From Sedimenticola thiotaurini (GTDB lineage Bacteria; Pseudomonadota; Gammaproteobacteria; Chromatiales; Chromatiaceae): 64,000 nucleotides of DNA. Under the pieces are notes generated by a model. The model was not told where the DNA came from, did no database searches, and was given only the letters and a program-made list of their open reading frames with translations. The stretch is taken from positions 3,864,945-3,928,944 of the forward strand of contig NZ_CP011412.1 in NCBI RefSeq assembly GCF_001007875.1. Reading direction: 5' to 3'. Every line of letters begins with the position of its first letter. The first letter of the stretch is position 1. Of this stretch, positions 8,360-18,749 are shown one piece after another. Made by a program: the position numbers and the translations under genes.

Positions 8360-9052
8360 ATGGCCGTTTACCTGACAATAGCCACCCAACTGCGTGATGA
8401 GATCCGCAATCACTATTCCCATGGCGATATGCTGCCCTCGGAACATCAGCTTGCAAAGCGCTTTAATGTGAATCGTCACACCTTGCGGCGGGCAGTCGAC
8501 GAACTGGTGCACGACGGTTTAGTGCGCCGTTACCAGGGGCTGGGTAACCAGGTGGTGGGGGCGCCGATTGACTATGCGCTGAACCATCCCTCCTGCTTTA
8601 CCCACAATCTGTCAAAAATGGGTTTGCTGTTGGATACCGAAGTACTGGGGTGTCGTGAAGAGCCGCTCGGTGAGGCGCTGGCCAGTCGTCTGCAACTGCC
8701 GGCCGATACCGGTATTGTGCTGATTCGCACCTGTCGCTGTATCGATGAGCAGCCGGCCACCCTGATGCGGCACCATCTGTTCAACGTCGATATCCGGCAG
8801 ATGGTCCGTTTTCGCAGCGGTTCTCTGCACCGGTTCCTGCAACAGAGCTACGGTTACCGGGCGCTGCGCGGTACTACCCGGCTACGGGCCCGCATGCCTA
8901 CCTTTGATGAGTGCAGCCAGTTAAAAATCGGACGGGGCATACCTGTGATGGAGATCCACAGCCGTTACTACCTCCAGGGGAGCGGATCGCTGATGGAGTA
9001 TGCCATCAGCATCAGCCGTGGTGACCTTTTTGAATACAGCGTGGAGCCTTGA
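8360..9052 (+). CDS. phnF: phosphonate metabolism regulator PhnF (GntR/HutC family)
   Basis: A 230-residue repressor. Residues about 5-70 are the GntR winged helix (SEHQLAKRFNVNRHTLRRAVDELVHDGL). The region 85-230 is the UTRA ligand-binding domain, ending in SLMEYAISISRGDLFEY. PhnF usually senses a phosphate or phosphonate-derived ligand and controls the C-P lyase genes. It lies between the transporter genes and phnG, four bases ahead of phnG. The palindrome at 8343-8354 just upstream suggests autoregulation. No ordinary Shine-Dalgarno is seen because the operator takes its place. Confidence 0.92.
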   Translation: MAVYLTIATQLRDEIRNHYSHGDMLPSEHQLAKRFNVNRHTLRRAVDELVHDGLVRRYQGLGNQVVGAPIDYALNHPSCFTHNLSKMGLLLDTEVLGCREEPLGEALASRLQLPADTGIVLIRTCRCIDEQPATLMRHHLFNVDIRQMVRFRSGSLHRFLQQSYGYRALRGTTRLRARMPTFDECSQLKIGRGIPVMEIHSRYYLQGSGSLMEYAISISRGDLFEYSVEP

Positions 9053-9055
9053 AAC

Positions 9056-9505
9056 ATGCCTACCACACAAAACAGCCGCCGGCAGTGGATGTCGGTGCTG
9101 GCCCAGGCTCCCGCGGGGCAGTTGATCGAACTGGCGCAACCGTTTCTGGCGCTTGACCGCTTCACTAGCGTCCGGGCACCTGAGATCGGCCTGGCCCAGG
9201 TGCGGGCGCGCATGGGCGGCACCGGTAACCGCTTCAATCTGGGGGATGTGACCATCACCCGCTGCGTGGTGCAGTCCGCCAATGGCCACTACGGCTATGC
9301 CTACATTCGGGGACGCAATAAACCCCACGCCCTGTGCGCGGCGCAACTGGATGCCCTGTTGCAGTCCGACAACCACCGGGAGGCGATCTATCAACAGGTG
9401 ATCAAGCCGCTGCGTCAGACGCTGGCGCAACAGCAGCAGCAGCGCGCGACCGAGGCGGCAGCCACCCGGGTCAACTTTTTCACCCTGGTCAGGGGGGAGG
9501 ACTAA
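9056..9505 (+). CDS. phnG: C-P lyase core subunit PhnG
   Basis: A 149-residue subunit of the PhnGHIJ carbon-phosphorus lyase core. Family landmarks are RQWMSVLAQAPAGQL at the start, FNLGDVTITRCVVQ and GHYGYAYIRGRNKPHA in the centre, and a charged C-terminal helix. With PhnI, PhnH and PhnL it catalyses the ATP-dependent formation of ribose-1-phosphonate triphosphate. It follows phnF after three bases and ends one base before phnH, so the genes are translationally linked. Confidence 0.92.
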   Translation: MPTTQNSRRQWMSVLAQAPAGQLIELAQPFLALDRFTSVRAPEIGLAQVRARMGGTGNRFNLGDVTITRCVVQSANGHYGYAYIRGRNKPHALCAAQLDALLQSDNHREAIYQQVIKPLRQTLAQQQQQRATEAAATRVNFFTLVRGED

Positions 9506-9506
9506 G

Positions 9507-10118
9507 ATGCAGAACCTTGCCATTGTTCCCGCTTTTGAAGATCCGGTCTCGCAGGCCCAGCAGACCTTCCGCTGCCTGCTCAAGGCGATGAGTGAACCGG
9601 GGGTGATTGTGGAGCTGCCGCCGGTGGCGGCACTGCGGCAGCTCTATCCGGCCACCCACGCGGTCTGCCTGAGCTTGCTTGATTCCCGGACACCACTCTG
9701 GCTGTCGGACGGACTGGCTGATCCGCAGGTTCGGCACAATCTCCATTTCCACACCGGCATGCCGCTCGCGACCGATGCCGCCACGGCCCGCTTTGCCCTG
9801 GCCCAGGGCAACGAGATGGACACGCTGGCCGGTTTCCCCCGGGGCACTCTGGAGTACCCGGAACGGGGCTGCACCCTGATCATTCAGGTGGCGGCGCTGG
9901 CCAGGCACAGCGATGTGGGGCCCGGTTTTACCTGTTTGCAATTGAGTGGGCCGGGGATTGACGGGCGGCGACAGTTAGCACTGGATGGCCTCTGCCGGCC
10001 ACTGATTGAATACCTGGTTGAACGACCCGATCCGTTTCCACTGGGGCTCGATTTTATGTTCACGGATGTGCGATCCCTGGTGGCCATCCCCCGAACCACT
10101 CAGGTGGAGGTGTATTGA
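9507..10118 (+). CDS. phnH: C-P lyase core subunit PhnH
   Basis: A 203-residue PhnH, a non-catalytic structural subunit related to PLP-dependent transferases that has lost the cofactor site. Visible family features are FRCLLKAMSEPGVIVELP near the start, GTLEYPERGCTLIIQV in the middle and LDFMFTDVRSLVAIPRTTQVEV at the end. It packs onto PhnG/PhnI in the lyase core complex. It is separated from phnI by a single base. Confidence 0.92.
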   Translation: MQNLAIVPAFEDPVSQAQQTFRCLLKAMSEPGVIVELPPVAALRQLYPATHAVCLSLLDSRTPLWLSDGLADPQVRHNLHFHTGMPLATDAATARFALAQGNEMDTLAGFPRGTLEYPERGCTLIIQVAALARHSDVGPGFTCLQLSGPGIDGRRQLALDGLCRPLIEYLVERPDPFPLGLDFMFTDVRSLVAIPRTTQVEVY

Positions 10119-10119
10119 G

Positions 10120-11238
10120 ATGTATGTGGCAGTAAAAGGGGGAGAGAAGGCCATTGATCAGGCCCACCGGTTGCTGGCAAAACGGCGTCGGGGTGACACC
10201 GGACTAGCCGAACTGTCGGTTGCCCAGATCCGGGAGCAACTGCCGCTGGCGGTGGACCGGGTGATGACCGAGGGCTCGATCTACGATCCCGAGCTGGCGG
10301 CCTTGGCGATCAAGCAGGCGGCCGGCGATCTGGTGGAGGCGATCTTCCTGCTGCGCGCCTACCGCACCACCCTCAGCCGGCTCTATGTCAGTGAACCGAT
10401 TGATACCACCTCTATGCAGGTGGATCGGCGGGTCTCGGCCACTTTCAAGGATCTGCCGGGGGGGCAGGTACTGGGTTCTACCTTTGATTACACCCACCGA
10501 CTGCTCGATTTCAGGTTGTTGGCCGAGGGCGATAGCGGGGTGTCATCCCCGGTCGTCGATGACACCCCGGCAGAACAGAATGTGGAGCAGCAGCCGGAGC
10601 CGATGGGCCGGGTGTTGCAGATGCTGGAGCGGGAGGGACTGCTGGTGTCGCAACAGGACGATGGCAGCGAACCGGCGGACATCACCGAAACGCCACCGGA
10701 CTACCCCAGCGACCGCAGCGCCCGTCTGCAGTCCCTGGCACGGGGCGACGAGGGATTCCTGCTGGCACTCGGCTACTCGACCCAGCGCGGTTACGGCCGC
10801 AACCATCCGTTTGCCGGTGAGATCCGGGTCGGCGAAGTGAGTCTGACCCTGGTGCCGGAGGAGCTTGGTTTCCCGGTGGAGATCGGCACTTTGCAGGTGA
10901 CCGAGTGCGAGATGATCAACGGCTTCAGCCGCCTGCCGGATGGAGAGGTGAAATTCACCCGCGGCTACGGTCTCGCTTTTGGCCAGAGCGAACGCAAGAG
11001 CATGGCCATGGCTCTGGTGGATCGGGCGCTGCAGGCGGATGACTATGATGAAGAGCGAAACTCACCGGCGCAGCAGGAGGAGTTCGTGCTGTCCCACTGC
11101 GACAACGTGGAGGCATCCGGGTTCGTCTCCCACCTCAAGCTGCCCCACTACGTCGATTTTCAGTCCGAGCTGGAGCTGCTGCGGCGACTGCGCAGCGAGA
11201 TGGTAACGGAGCCGGCAACAGCGGAGAACCAGCAATGA
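10120..11238 (+). CDS. phnI: C-P lyase core subunit PhnI (nucleosidase)
   Basis: A 372-residue protein; the ATG at 10120 gives the standard MYVAVKGGEKAIDQAHRLL opening. PhnI provides the purine nucleosidase activity that exchanges adenine of ATP for the phosphonate. The middle carries QVLGSTFDYTHRLLDF, and the C-terminal half has GRNHPFAGEIR and the FVLSHCDNVEASGFVSHLK segment with its conserved Cys and His residues. The long upstream in-frame extension overlaps phnH and is rejected. The end overlaps phnJ by four bases (ATGA). Confidence 0.93.
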   Translation: MYVAVKGGEKAIDQAHRLLAKRRRGDTGLAELSVAQIREQLPLAVDRVMTEGSIYDPELAALAIKQAAGDLVEAIFLLRAYRTTLSRLYVSEPIDTTSMQVDRRVSATFKDLPGGQVLGSTFDYTHRLLDFRLLAEGDSGVSSPVVDDTPAEQNVEQQPEPMGRVLQMLEREGLLVSQQDDGSEPADITETPPDYPSDRSARLQSLARGDEGFLLALGYSTQRGYGRNHPFAGEIRVGEVSLTLVPEELGFPVEIGTLQVTECEMINGFSRLPDGEVKFTRGYGLAFGQSERKSMAMALVDRALQADDYDEERNSPAQQEEFVLSHCDNVEASGFVSHLKLPHYVDFQSELELLRRLRSEMVTEPATAENQQ

Positions 11239-12092
11239 ATCAAACAACGGTCAGAGAGGGCTATAACTTCGCCTACCTGGACGAACAGACCAAGCGCATG
11301 ATCCGGCGCGCCCTGCTCAAGGCGGTGGCGATTCCCGGCTACCAGGTGCCGTTCGGCGGACGCGAGATGCCGATGCCCTACGGTTGGGGCACCGGCGGCA
11401 TCCAGGTGAGTGCGGCGGTGATCGGCCGGGAGGATGTGTTGAAGGTGATCGACCAAGGGGCTGACGACACCACCAACGCGGTCAGCATCCGCGCCTTTTT
11501 CCGCAACCTGACCGGGGTGCGCACCACCGATCGCACCGATCAGGCGACACTGATCCAGACCCGGCACCGCATCCCGGAGACGCCGCTGAAACCGGACCAG
11601 ATTCTGGTCTACCAGGTGCCGATACCGGAACCGCTGCGCTTTATCGAACCAAGCGAAGTGGAGACCCGGCGCATGCACGCCCTGGAGGACTACGGTGTTA
11701 TGCACGTGAAACTCTACGAGGATATCGCCCGCTTCGGCGAGATCGCCACCACCTACGCCTACCCGGTACAGGTGAATGGTCGCTACATCATGGATCCATC
11801 GCCGATCCCGCGCTTCGACAACCCGAAGATGCACCGCATGCCGGCGCTGCAGCTGTTCGGTGCCGGGCGTGAGAAACGGATCTACGCTATCCCGCCCTAC
11901 ACCGATGTGGTCAGTCTCGATTTTGAGGATCACCCGTTCCGGGTTCAGAGCTGGGCGGAGAGCTGTGCCATCTGCGGCTCCCGAGAGAGCTTCCTGGATG
12001 AGGTGGTAATAGATGACCAGGGTGGACGCAGTTTTATCTGCTCCGATACCGACTACTGCCGCCAGCGCCAGCAGCGTCGGGAGGTGGCGTGA
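11235..12092 (+). CDS. phnJ: alpha-D-ribose 1-methylphosphonate 5-phosphate C-P lyase PhnJ
   Basis: The 285-residue radical-SAM enzyme that breaks the C-P bond, releasing alkane and ribose cyclic phosphate. The C-terminal cysteine cluster CAICG followed by two further Cys (the ICSDTDYC region) matches the C-x2-C-x21-C-x5-C arrangement that binds the 4Fe-4S cluster. Conserved stretches include AIPGYQVPFGGREMPMPYGW and YGVMHVKLYEDIAR. All four cysteines are present, so it should be active. It overlaps phnI by 4 bases and shares a stop/start with phnK. Confidence 0.95.
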   Translation: MNQTTVREGYNFAYLDEQTKRMIRRALLKAVAIPGYQVPFGGREMPMPYGWGTGGIQVSAAVIGREDVLKVIDQGADDTTNAVSIRAFFRNLTGVRTTDRTDQATLIQTRHRIPETPLKPDQILVYQVPIPEPLRFIEPSEVETRRMHALEDYGVMHVKLYEDIARFGEIATTYAYPVQVNGRYIMDPSPIPRFDNPKMHRMPALQLFGAGREKRIYAIPPYTDVVSLDFEDHPFRVQSWAESCAICGSRESFLDEVVIDDQGGRSFICSDTDYCRQRQQRREVA

Positions 12093-12868
12093 TGGGTGAG
12101 CAGCCGTTGCTGACCGTTCGGGATCTGACCCGTCTCTATGCGCCGGGTAAAGGCTGCCAGGAGATCGATCTGGAACTCTATTCGGGCGAGGTGCTGGGTA
12201 TTGTGGGTGAGTCCGGTTCCGGCAAATCGACCCTGCTCAACTGCCTCTGCGGCCGCCTGGAGCCGACTGCTGGAAGCATCCATTACCGCGACGCGGAGAA
12301 CCGTCTGCTGGATCTCTACCGGCTCTCGGAGTTCGAGCGTCGGCGCCTGTTGCGTACCGAGTGGGGCATGGTACACCAGCACGCCCGGGACGGCCTGCGC
12401 ATGGGGGTCTCTGCGGGGGCCAACATTGGCGAACGGCTGATGGCCGTAGGCGCACGTCATTACGGTGAGATCCGGGCCAGGGGCCTGCGCTGGATGCGGG
12501 ATGTGGAGTTGGACGAACAGCGCATCGACGACAAACCGGGCAGCTACTCGGGCGGTATGCAGCAGCGCCTGCAGATCGCCCGCAACCTGGTGACCCATCC
12601 ACGGCTGGTGTTTATGGATGAACCGACCGGCGGACTGGATGTGTCGGTGCAGGCGCGTCTGCTCGACCTGCTGCGCAATCTGGTCACCGATCTTGGCCTG
12701 GCGGTGATCATCGTTACCCACGACCTGGCGGTGGCTCGGTTGCTGGCCCAGCGGCTGGTGGTGATGCGCCAGGGGCGGATCGTGGAGCAGGGTCTCACCG
12801 ACCAGGTCCTGGATGATCCGCAGCACCCCTACAGCCAGCTGCTGGTCTCTTCGGTTCTCACCCCGTGA
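12092..12868 (+). CDS. phnK: C-P lyase ATP-binding protein PhnK
   Basis: A 258-residue ABC-class ATPase of the dipeptide/oligopeptide ATPase type. It has Walker [11 protein letters not shown], signature YSGGMQQRLQIARNL and Walker B LVFMDEPTGGLDVSVQ. PhnK docks on the PhnGHIJ core and couples ATP hydrolysis to C-P lyase turnover rather than to transport. The ATG at 12092 overlaps the phnJ stop (TGATG); a GTG three bases earlier is an equal alternative. Confidence 0.93.
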   Translation: MGEQPLLTVRDLTRLYAPGKGCQEIDLELYSGEVLGIVGESGSGKSTLLNCLCGRLEPTAGSIHYRDAENRLLDLYRLSEFERRRLLRTEWGMVHQHARDGLRMGVSAGANIGERLMAVGARHYGEIRARGLRWMRDVELDEQRIDDKPGSYSGGMQQRLQIARNLVTHPRLVFMDEPTGGLDVSVQARLLDLLRNLVTDLGLAVIIVTHDLAVARLLAQRLVVMRQGRIVEQGLTDQVLDDPQHPYSQLLVSSVLTP

Positions 12869-12886
12869 CATGACAGGAGTGATGCA

Positions 12887-13615
12887 ATGACAACGGTGAT
12901 CGATATACAGGGCCTGTCCAAGGTTTTCACCCTGCACAACCAGGGCGGCGCCCGGTTGACGGTGCTGCAGGAGATCAACCTGCGGGTGGCAGCGGGGGAG
13001 TGCCTGGTGCTGCATGGCCAGAGCGGCAGTGGCAAGAGCACGCTGCTGCGCACCCTCTACGCCAACTATCTGCCCAGTGACGGGCGTATCCGGCTGCGGC
13101 ATCGCGGGGAGATGGTGGACCTGGCCAGCGCTGGCAGTCATCTGCTGCTGGAGATCCGCCGTGAGACGCTGGGTTATGTCAGCCAGTTCCTGCGGGTGAT
13201 CCCCCGGGTCTCCGCCCTGGAGGTGGTGAAACAGCCGTTGCGCGAGCGCGGCGTGGACGATGGCGAAGCGGAAGCCCGGGCCCGGGCACTGCTGGAACGG
13301 CTCAATATCCCGCAACGGCTCTGGTCCCTGGCCCCCGGTACCTTCTCCGGGGGCGAGCAGCAGCGCATCAATATTGCCCGCGGTTTTATCGCGGATCATC
13401 CGTTGCTACTGCTGGATGAACCCACCGCTTCACTGGATCGGGACAACTGCCAGGTGGTGGTGGCGCTGATCCGGGAAGCGCTGGTGCGGGGTAGTGCGGT
13501 GGTGGGCATCTTTCACGATGCGGCGGTTCGGGAGGCGGTGGCCAGCCGGGTGTTCGATATGGGCCGGGTCGATTCCCCAGTCGCCGCCAGTTGTCAGCAG
13601 GGAGTGGGAAGTTGA
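12887..13615 (+). CDS. phnL: C-P lyase ATP-binding protein PhnL
   Basis: A 242-residue ABC-class ATPase with Walker [17 protein letters not shown], signature [15 protein letters not shown] and Walker [16 protein letters not shown]. The long segment after the Q-loop ([18 protein letters not shown]) is typical of PhnL. It works with PhnG, PhnH and PhnI in the first step of the pathway and can form a dimer of ATPases with PhnK. It starts 18 bases after phnK and overlaps the phnM start. Confidence 0.93.
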   Translation: MTTVIDIQGLSKVFTLHNQGGARLTVLQEINLRVAAGECLVLHGQSGSGKSTLLRTLYANYLPSDGRIRLRHRGEMVDLASAGSHLLLEIRRETLGYVSQFLRVIPRVSALEVVKQPLRERGVDDGEAEARARALLERLNIPQRLWSLAPGTFSGGEQQRINIARGFIADHPLLLLDEPTASLDRDNCQVVVALIREALVRGSAVVGIFHDAAVREAVASRVFDMGRVDSPVAASCQQGVGS

Positions 13616-14748
13616 TATTAACCAACGCGAAAATTGTCCTGTCAGACGAGGTGATTGACGGCACCCTGACGGTGAAGAACGGGCTGATCGATTCGATCGA
13701 TCCTGGACGGGTAACCCTGCCCGGTGCCATCGACTGCCGACAGGGCTACCTGACGGCGGGTATGATCGAGCTGCACACCGATAACATGGAGAAGCACTTC
13801 ACCCCGCGTCCCGGCGTCGCCTGGCCGGGCATCCAGGCGTTCAAGGTGCATGACGCGCAGATGATCAGTGCCGGCATCACCACCGTCTTTGATGCGGTTT
13901 CCATCGGTGACGTAGTGGATGGTAGTGAACGTCTGAAAAACCTGCAGCGTATGGTGGCCGCCCTGGACGAGTCGGCGCGACGCAACCTGAACCGGGCCGA
14001 TCATCGCCTCCATCTGCGCTGCGAGGTGAGCCACGCGGATACCCTGGATATGTTTCTCTCCCTGCTGGATGTGAGTACGCCTCAGCTGGTCTCGGTGATG
14101 GATCACTCGCCGGGGCAGCGCCAGTTTGCCAGCCTGGCTCGCTACCGTCAGTACTACCAGGGCAAGTACAAGCTCTCCGATGCGGAACTGGAGGCTTTTA
14201 TTGAACGCCAGAGCGCAGCCAGCCAGCGCTACAGTGATCCCTATCGAAAGGCGATCTGCGCGCTCTGCAATGAGCGTAACATCCCGCTGGCCAGCCATGA
14301 CGATGCAACCCGGGAGCACGTGGACGAGTCCCACGGTTTGAACATGGTGGTGGCGGAGTTCCCCACTACCGCTGAGGCGGCCCGGGCCGCTCACCACAGG
14401 GGGATGTCGGTAATGATGGGGGCGCCAAACATGGTACGGGGCGGATCTCACTCGGGCAATGTGGCAGCCCACGAACTGGCCACCGACGGGGTGCTGGATA
14501 TTCTCTCCAGCGACTACTACCCGGCCAGCCTGCTGGATGCGGCATTCAAGGTGGCGATGCTGCCGGAGAATGACTACGACCTGCCGGCAGCCTTATCCCT
14601 GGTTACCTGGCGACCGGCCGAAGCGGTGGGCATGGATGATCGGGGGCGTATCGCCCCAGGTGCCCGGGCCGACCTGGTCTGGAGCAGTCGGACGGACGAC
14701 CATGTCCATATCGAGCAGGTGTGGAAAGATGGCAACCGGGTCTATTAG
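13612..14748 (+). CDS. phnM: ribose 1-phosphonate 5-triphosphate diphosphatase PhnM
   Basis: A 378-residue amidohydrolase-superfamily enzyme, the same length as E. coli PhnM. It removes pyrophosphate from the ribose triphosphonate. Metal-binding landmarks are [13 protein letters not shown], the later [12 protein letters not shown] and the [14 protein letters not shown] segment with its Asp. The TTG at 13612 is chosen because it gives the family start ([10 protein letters not shown]), follows a gggagtgg ribosome binding site and overlaps the phnL stop. A TTG at 13591 would add seven residues. Confidence 0.92.
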   Translation: MILTNAKIVLSDEVIDGTLTVKNGLIDSIDPGRVTLPGAIDCRQGYLTAGMIELHTDNMEKHFTPRPGVAWPGIQAFKVHDAQMISAGITTVFDAVSIGDVVDGSERLKNLQRMVAALDESARRNLNRADHRLHLRCEVSHADTLDMFLSLLDVSTPQLVSVMDHSPGQRQFASLARYRQYYQGKYKLSDAELEAFIERQSAASQRYSDPYRKAICALCNERNIPLASHDDATREHVDESHGLNMVVAEFPTTAEAARAAHHRGMSVMMGAPNMVRGGSHSGNVAAHELATDGVLDILSSDYYPASLLDAAFKVAMLPENDYDLPAALSLVTWRPAEAVGMDDRGRIAPGARADLVWSSRTDDHVHIEQVWKDGNRVY

Positions 14749-15325
14749 GGTGAGAGAGCCCCGGCTGGTTTACCTGATGGGGGCCTCCGGCAGCGGCAAG
14801 GACTCGATTATCGCCGGGTTACGCCGGCGCCTAGGGGCGAACTCCGGTGTTATCGTCGCCCATCGTTATATCACCCGTCCCTGGCAGTCCGGTGGCGAGA
14901 ACCACGTGGAGTTGTCCCGGGAGGAGTTCAAGATACGCCGCGCACTGGGGCTGTTTGCGTTGGATTGGATGGCCAACGGACAGCATTACGGCATCGGTTG
15001 CGAAGTGGATGTGTGGTTGGCATCCGGACGCTCGGTGCTGGTTAACGGCTCCCGGGAGCATCTGGAGCAGGCCCGGGTACGTTTCCGGGAACGTCTGTTG
15101 GCGGTGCTGGTGACGGTGGATGAATCGCTTCTGGAAGGGCGGCTGCGGGCCCGGGGGCGGGAGAGCGAGCTGCAGATTGAGGCGCGGCTGAAGCGGGCCA
15201 GGGAGTACGATGGACAGATCACCGGGCCGGTCTGCCGACTGTATAACAATGCCGCACTTGAGGATGCCGTACAGCGACTGGAGCAGCTGCTGACCGGACA
15301 GGGGGTCGTGGCGATCCATGCCTGA
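14729..15325 (+). CDS. phnN: ribose 1,5-bisphosphokinase PhnN
   Basis: A 198-residue P-loop kinase of the guanylate-kinase type that phosphorylates ribose 1,5-bisphosphate to PRPP, returning the sugar to metabolism. It has LVYLMGASGSGKDS (P-loop), VAHRYITRPWQSGGENHVEL and a lid region rich in Arg (RARGRESELQIEARLKRA). The ATG at 14729 overlaps phnM; a GTG at 14750, just after the phnM stop, gives a start closer to E. coli PhnN and is a real alternative. It overlaps phnP by 8 bases. Confidence 0.9.
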   Translation: MATGSIRVREPRLVYLMGASGSGKDSIIAGLRRRLGANSGVIVAHRYITRPWQSGGENHVELSREEFKIRRALGLFALDWMANGQHYGIGCEVDVWLASGRSVLVNGSREHLEQARVRFRERLLAVLVTVDESLLEGRLRARGRESELQIEARLKRAREYDGQITGPVCRLYNNAALEDAVQRLEQLLTGQGVVAIHA

Positions 15326-16082
15326 GATCGAGTTCACCGGCAGTGGCGGAGCCGCCCAGGTGCCGGTCTGGGGATGCCGCTGTCCCATCTGCCAGCGCGC
15401 CGCCAGCGTCGCCTCTTATCGACGCCGCCCGGCCGGGCTGGCAATCACCGGTGAGCAAGGGGTCACCCTGATCGACGCCGGCAGCCATCATCTGGCGCAG
15501 CGCTACCGCCCGGAACAGCTGGAGCGGATTATCCTGACCCATTTCCACATGGATCACGTCCAGGCCCTGTTCCAGTTGCGCTGGGCCGGCGGGCCGCGCA
15601 ACATCCCGGTATACCGGCCCGACGATCCAGTGGGTTGCGACGACCTGTACAAACACCCCGGTATCTTTAAGTTGCAGAAGCCTTTTCAGCCTTTTCAGAG
15701 CCTGGAGTGGGACGGTCTGCGGGTTACGGCCGTGCCGCTGCAGCACTCCCGGGTGACCCTGGGGTACCTGTTGCAGACGCCGGGTACAGCGATTGCCTAT
15801 CTTTGTGATACCGCCGGCCTGCCCCGGCCTGCACAGCGCTTTCTGGCCGAGTCCCGTATCGACTATCTGATCCTGGACTGCTCTGAGCCGCCCATGCCAA
15901 ATCCGCCGCGGAACCACAACGATCTGACCCAGGCGCTGGCGATTATAGGTCGCCTGCGTCCGGAGCAGACCTTGCTGACCCACATCAGCCACCACTTCGA
16001 TAACTGGTTGCTGGAGCACGCCGGAGAGCTGCCGGCGGATGTCTCGGTTGCCCGGGACGGGATGCGTATCCCCTGTCCTTAG
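15318..16082 (+). CDS. phnP: phosphoribosyl 1,2-cyclic phosphodiesterase PhnP
   Basis: A 254-residue metallo-beta-lactamase-fold enzyme that opens 5-phosphoribosyl 1,2-cyclic phosphate, the PhnJ product. It has the dinuclear metal motif THFHMDH, further ligands LCDTAG and ILDCSEPP, a late HISHH, and the N-terminal structural Cys pair CRCPIC typical of PhnP. It is the last gene of the operon, so the pathway from uptake to PRPP is complete. No PhnO acetyltransferase is present. Confidence 0.93.
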   Translation: MPEIEFTGSGGAAQVPVWGCRCPICQRAASVASYRRRPAGLAITGEQGVTLIDAGSHHLAQRYRPEQLERIILTHFHMDHVQALFQLRWAGGPRNIPVYRPDDPVGCDDLYKHPGIFKLQKPFQPFQSLEWDGLRVTAVPLQHSRVTLGYLLQTPGTAIAYLCDTAGLPRPAQRFLAESRIDYLILDCSEPPMPNPPRNHNDLTQALAIIGRLRPEQTLLTHISHHFDNWLLEHAGELPADVSVARDGMRIPCP

Positions 16083-16139
16083 GGGGTGAGTGGGAGGTGA
16101 TCCGGGGTCACCCGGAAGGGGGATTCCGCCAAATCCTGT

Positions 16140-18710
16140 TCAGTCACACAGCGCCTTGAGCCGATACAGCTCCTCCAGCGCCTGTCGCGGGGTCAGGTCG
16201 TCGGGATCGATCCGCTGCAACGCCTCCAGGGCAGGGGATGGGGGCGCCGGTTCCGCTGCCGGGGCAAACAGGGAGAGCTGGCTGGCATGCTGGTCGCTGT
16301 GACGCTGGGCGGACAGCTCCAGTTCCCGCAACCGCTCGGCGGCACGTTTGATGATCGGTCTCGGTACGCCGGCCAGGGCCGCCACCTGCAGGCCGTAGCT
16401 CTGGTTGGCCGGCCCTTCCCGCACCGCGTGCAGGAATACGATGGATTCCCCATGCTCCACCGCATCCAGGTGCACATTGGCAATGCCCGGGTACTCCTCC
16501 GGCAGGGTGGTGAGTTCGAAATAGTGGGTGGCGAACAGGGTGAAGGCGCGGATGCGGGTGGCCAGCTCCACGGCACAGGCCCAGGCCAGCGACAGGCCGT
16601 CGAAGGTGCTGGTGCCGCGGCCGATCTCGTCCATCAGCACCAGGCTCTGGTCACTGGCGTTGTGCAGGATGTTGGCGGTCTCCTCCATCTCCACCATGAA
16701 GGTGGAGCGGCCACCGGCCAGGTCATCCGAGGCGCCGATGCGGGAGAAGATCCGGTCCACCGGGCCGATCCGGGCTGCCCCGGCCGGGACAAAGCTGCCG
16801 GCGTAGGCGAGCAGCACGATCAGCGCGGTCTGGCGCATGTAAGTCGATTTACCACCCATGTTGGGACCGGTGATGATCAGGATGCGTCGCTGGTCGCTGA
16901 ACTCCACACTGTTAGCGACAAAGGGCGCGTCGCTCACCTGCTCCACTACCGGGTGGCGGCCATCCTCGATGTGAATGCCCGGCGTGTCATCCAGTTGCGG
17001 TGGGCTCAGTTGCAGGGTCTCGGCCCGCTCGGCAAAGTTGCTGATCACATCCAGCGCGGCCAGGGCGGCGGCGCACTGCTGCAACGGGGCGATAACCGCC
17101 TGCAGGCTCTCCAGCAGCGCGTCGTAAAGCATCTTCTCCCGGGCCAGGGCGCGCTCCCGGGCCGACAGTACCTGATCCTCGAACTTCTTCAATTCCGGGG
17201 TGATGAAGCGCTCGCTGCCCTTCAGAGTCTGGCGGCGCACGTAGTCGTCCGGCACCTGTTCCGACTTGCTGCGGCTGATCTCGATATAGTAACCGTGCAC
17301 CCGGTTGTAACTCACTTTGAGATTGGCAATGCCGGTGCGCTCCCGCTCCCGGCTCTCCAGATCGAGCAGGAATTGGTCGGCATTCTGGGACAGGTTGCGC
17401 AGTTCATCCAGTTCGGCATCATAGCCTTCGGCCAGCACACCGCCATCCCGGATCAGCATGGGGGGCTGTTCGATCACGGCGCGCTGTAGCAGATCCACCG
17501 TGTCGGGATGGGTGCCGCACTCGTCGGCCAGACGCTGTAATAACGGGGCTTCCAGCGTTACCAGTCGGGCCTGCAGTTCGGGCAGCTGACTGAGGGAATC
17601 CCGCAGGGTCGCCAGGTCCCGCGGACGGGCGCTCTTCAGTGCCACCCGGGCCAGGATACGTTCGATATCGCCGATTCCTTTGAGGCACTCCTGCAGGGCC
17701 GGAAACGCCTGCTGTTTCAGCAGCAGACCGATGGCGTCGTGCCGTTCCCTGACCTGATTGATGTCCCGCAGCGGCCGGTTGATCCAGCGCCGCAACAGGC
17801 GACTGCCCATGGGGGTGGTGGTGCGATCCAGAATACCCGCCAGGGTGTGCTGTTGCTGACCGCTGAGACTGTTGTCCAGCTCCAGGTTACGCCGGGTGGC
17901 GGCGTCGATAATGATCGCCTCCTCGCGCCGCTCCACCGACAGGCCGCGCAGATGGGGCAGGGCGCTCTGCTGGGTATCCTTGACATACTGCAACAGGCAG
18001 CCGGCAGCACCGATCGCCAGCGGCAGGTCGGCACAACCGAAGCCTCCCAGGTCCCGGGTGCCGAACTGGCGGGTCAGCAGCTGCTCCGCACTATCCCGGT
18101 CGAAATGCCATGACGGGCGCCGGGTGATGCCCCCGGGGGCTGTGAGACCTTCCGGCAGGACATACTCCTCCATCAGCAACAGTTCCGCCGGGTGCAGTCG
18201 TTCCAGTTCCCCCGCCAGCGCCTCACTGCCGGTCAGTTGCTGCACCACAAAGCGGCCACTGCTCAAATCCAGGGTGGCGAGACCGAACTGATCGTTCTGT
18301 TGATAAAGGGCAGCCAGCAGGTTGTCGCGGCGCTCCTCCAGCAGCGCGTCATCGGTGACCGTGCCCGGCGTGACGATGCGTTGTACTTTGCGCTCCACCG
18401 GACCCTTGCTGGTGGCCGGGTCGCCCACCTGTTCGCAGATCGCCACCGATTCGCCCTGTTTGACCAGTTTGGCCAGGTAGCCTTCGGCGGCGTGGTAGGG
18501 GATGCCGGCCATCGGGATCGGCTGACCGGCCGACTGGCCCCGCTTGGTCAGAGTGATGTTAAGCAGCCGGGCGGCCCGTTCTGCATCGCCATAAAACAGC
18601 TCGTAGAAATCCCCCATGCGGTAGAACACCAGCATGTCCGGATAATCGGCCTTGATGCGCAGGTACTGCTGCATCATCGGGGTGTGAGACGGGCTGGCTT
18701 TCTTGCTCAT
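16140..18710 (-). CDS. mutS: DNA mismatch repair protein MutS
   Basis: An 856-residue MutS of normal length. The N-terminal mismatch-reading motif is GDFYELF, with Phe35 and Glu37 (F-x-E). The connector and lever domains follow. The C-terminal ATPase has Walker [15 protein letters not shown], a Walker B/signature segment around [18 protein letters not shown], and the composite-site FATHYFEL. It recognises mispairs and recruits MutL. It is convergent with phnP. In related bacteria mutS is followed closely by pncC/cinA and recA; here about 11 kb of accessory DNA separates them. Confidence 0.97.
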   Translation of the reverse strand: MSKKASPSHTPMMQQYLRIKADYPDMLVFYRMGDFYELFYGDAERAARLLNITLTKRGQSAGQPIPMAGIPYHAAEGYLAKLVKQGESVAICEQVGDPATSKGPVERKVQRIVTPGTVTDDALLEERRDNLLAALYQQNDQFGLATLDLSSGRFVVQQLTGSEALAGELERLHPAELLLMEEYVLPEGLTAPGGITRRPSWHFDRDSAEQLLTRQFGTRDLGGFGCADLPLAIGAAGCLLQYVKDTQQSALPHLRGLSVERREEAIIIDAATRRNLELDNSLSGQQQHTLAGILDRTTTPMGSRLLRRWINRPLRDINQVRERHDAIGLLLKQQAFPALQECLKGIGDIERILARVALKSARPRDLATLRDSLSQLPELQARLVTLEAPLLQRLADECGTHPDTVDLLQRAVIEQPPMLIRDGGVLAEGYDAELDELRNLSQNADQFLLDLESRERERTGIANLKVSYNRVHGYYIEISRSKSEQVPDDYVRRQTLKGSERFITPELKKFEDQVLSARERALAREKMLYDALLESLQAVIAPLQQCAAALAALDVISNFAERAETLQLSPPQLDDTPGIHIEDGRHPVVEQVSDAPFVANSVEFSDQRRILIITGPNMGGKSTYMRQTALIVLLAYAGSFVPAGAARIGPVDRIFSRIGASDDLAGGRSTFMVEMEETANILHNASDQSLVLMDEIGRGTSTFDGLSLAWACAVELATRIRAFTLFATHYFELTTLPEEYPGIANVHLDAVEHGESIVFLHAVREGPANQSYGLQVAALAGVPRPIIKRAAERLRELELSAQRHSDQHASQLSLFAPAAEPAPPSPALEALQRIDPDDLTPRQALEELYRLKALCD

Positions 18711-18749
18711 CGGGTTCTGCGGTGCTGGTTGGGTCAGGGGACGGTTGAA

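Noticed and set aside
12053..13399. A 448-codon minus-strand frame
   Set aside because: Antisense to phnK and phnL, whose ATPase motifs are complete; composition is His/Gln-rich as expected for a reversed GC-rich gene.
16287..17489. A 400-codon plus-strand frame
   Set aside because: Antisense to mutS; no plausible start signal or domain.
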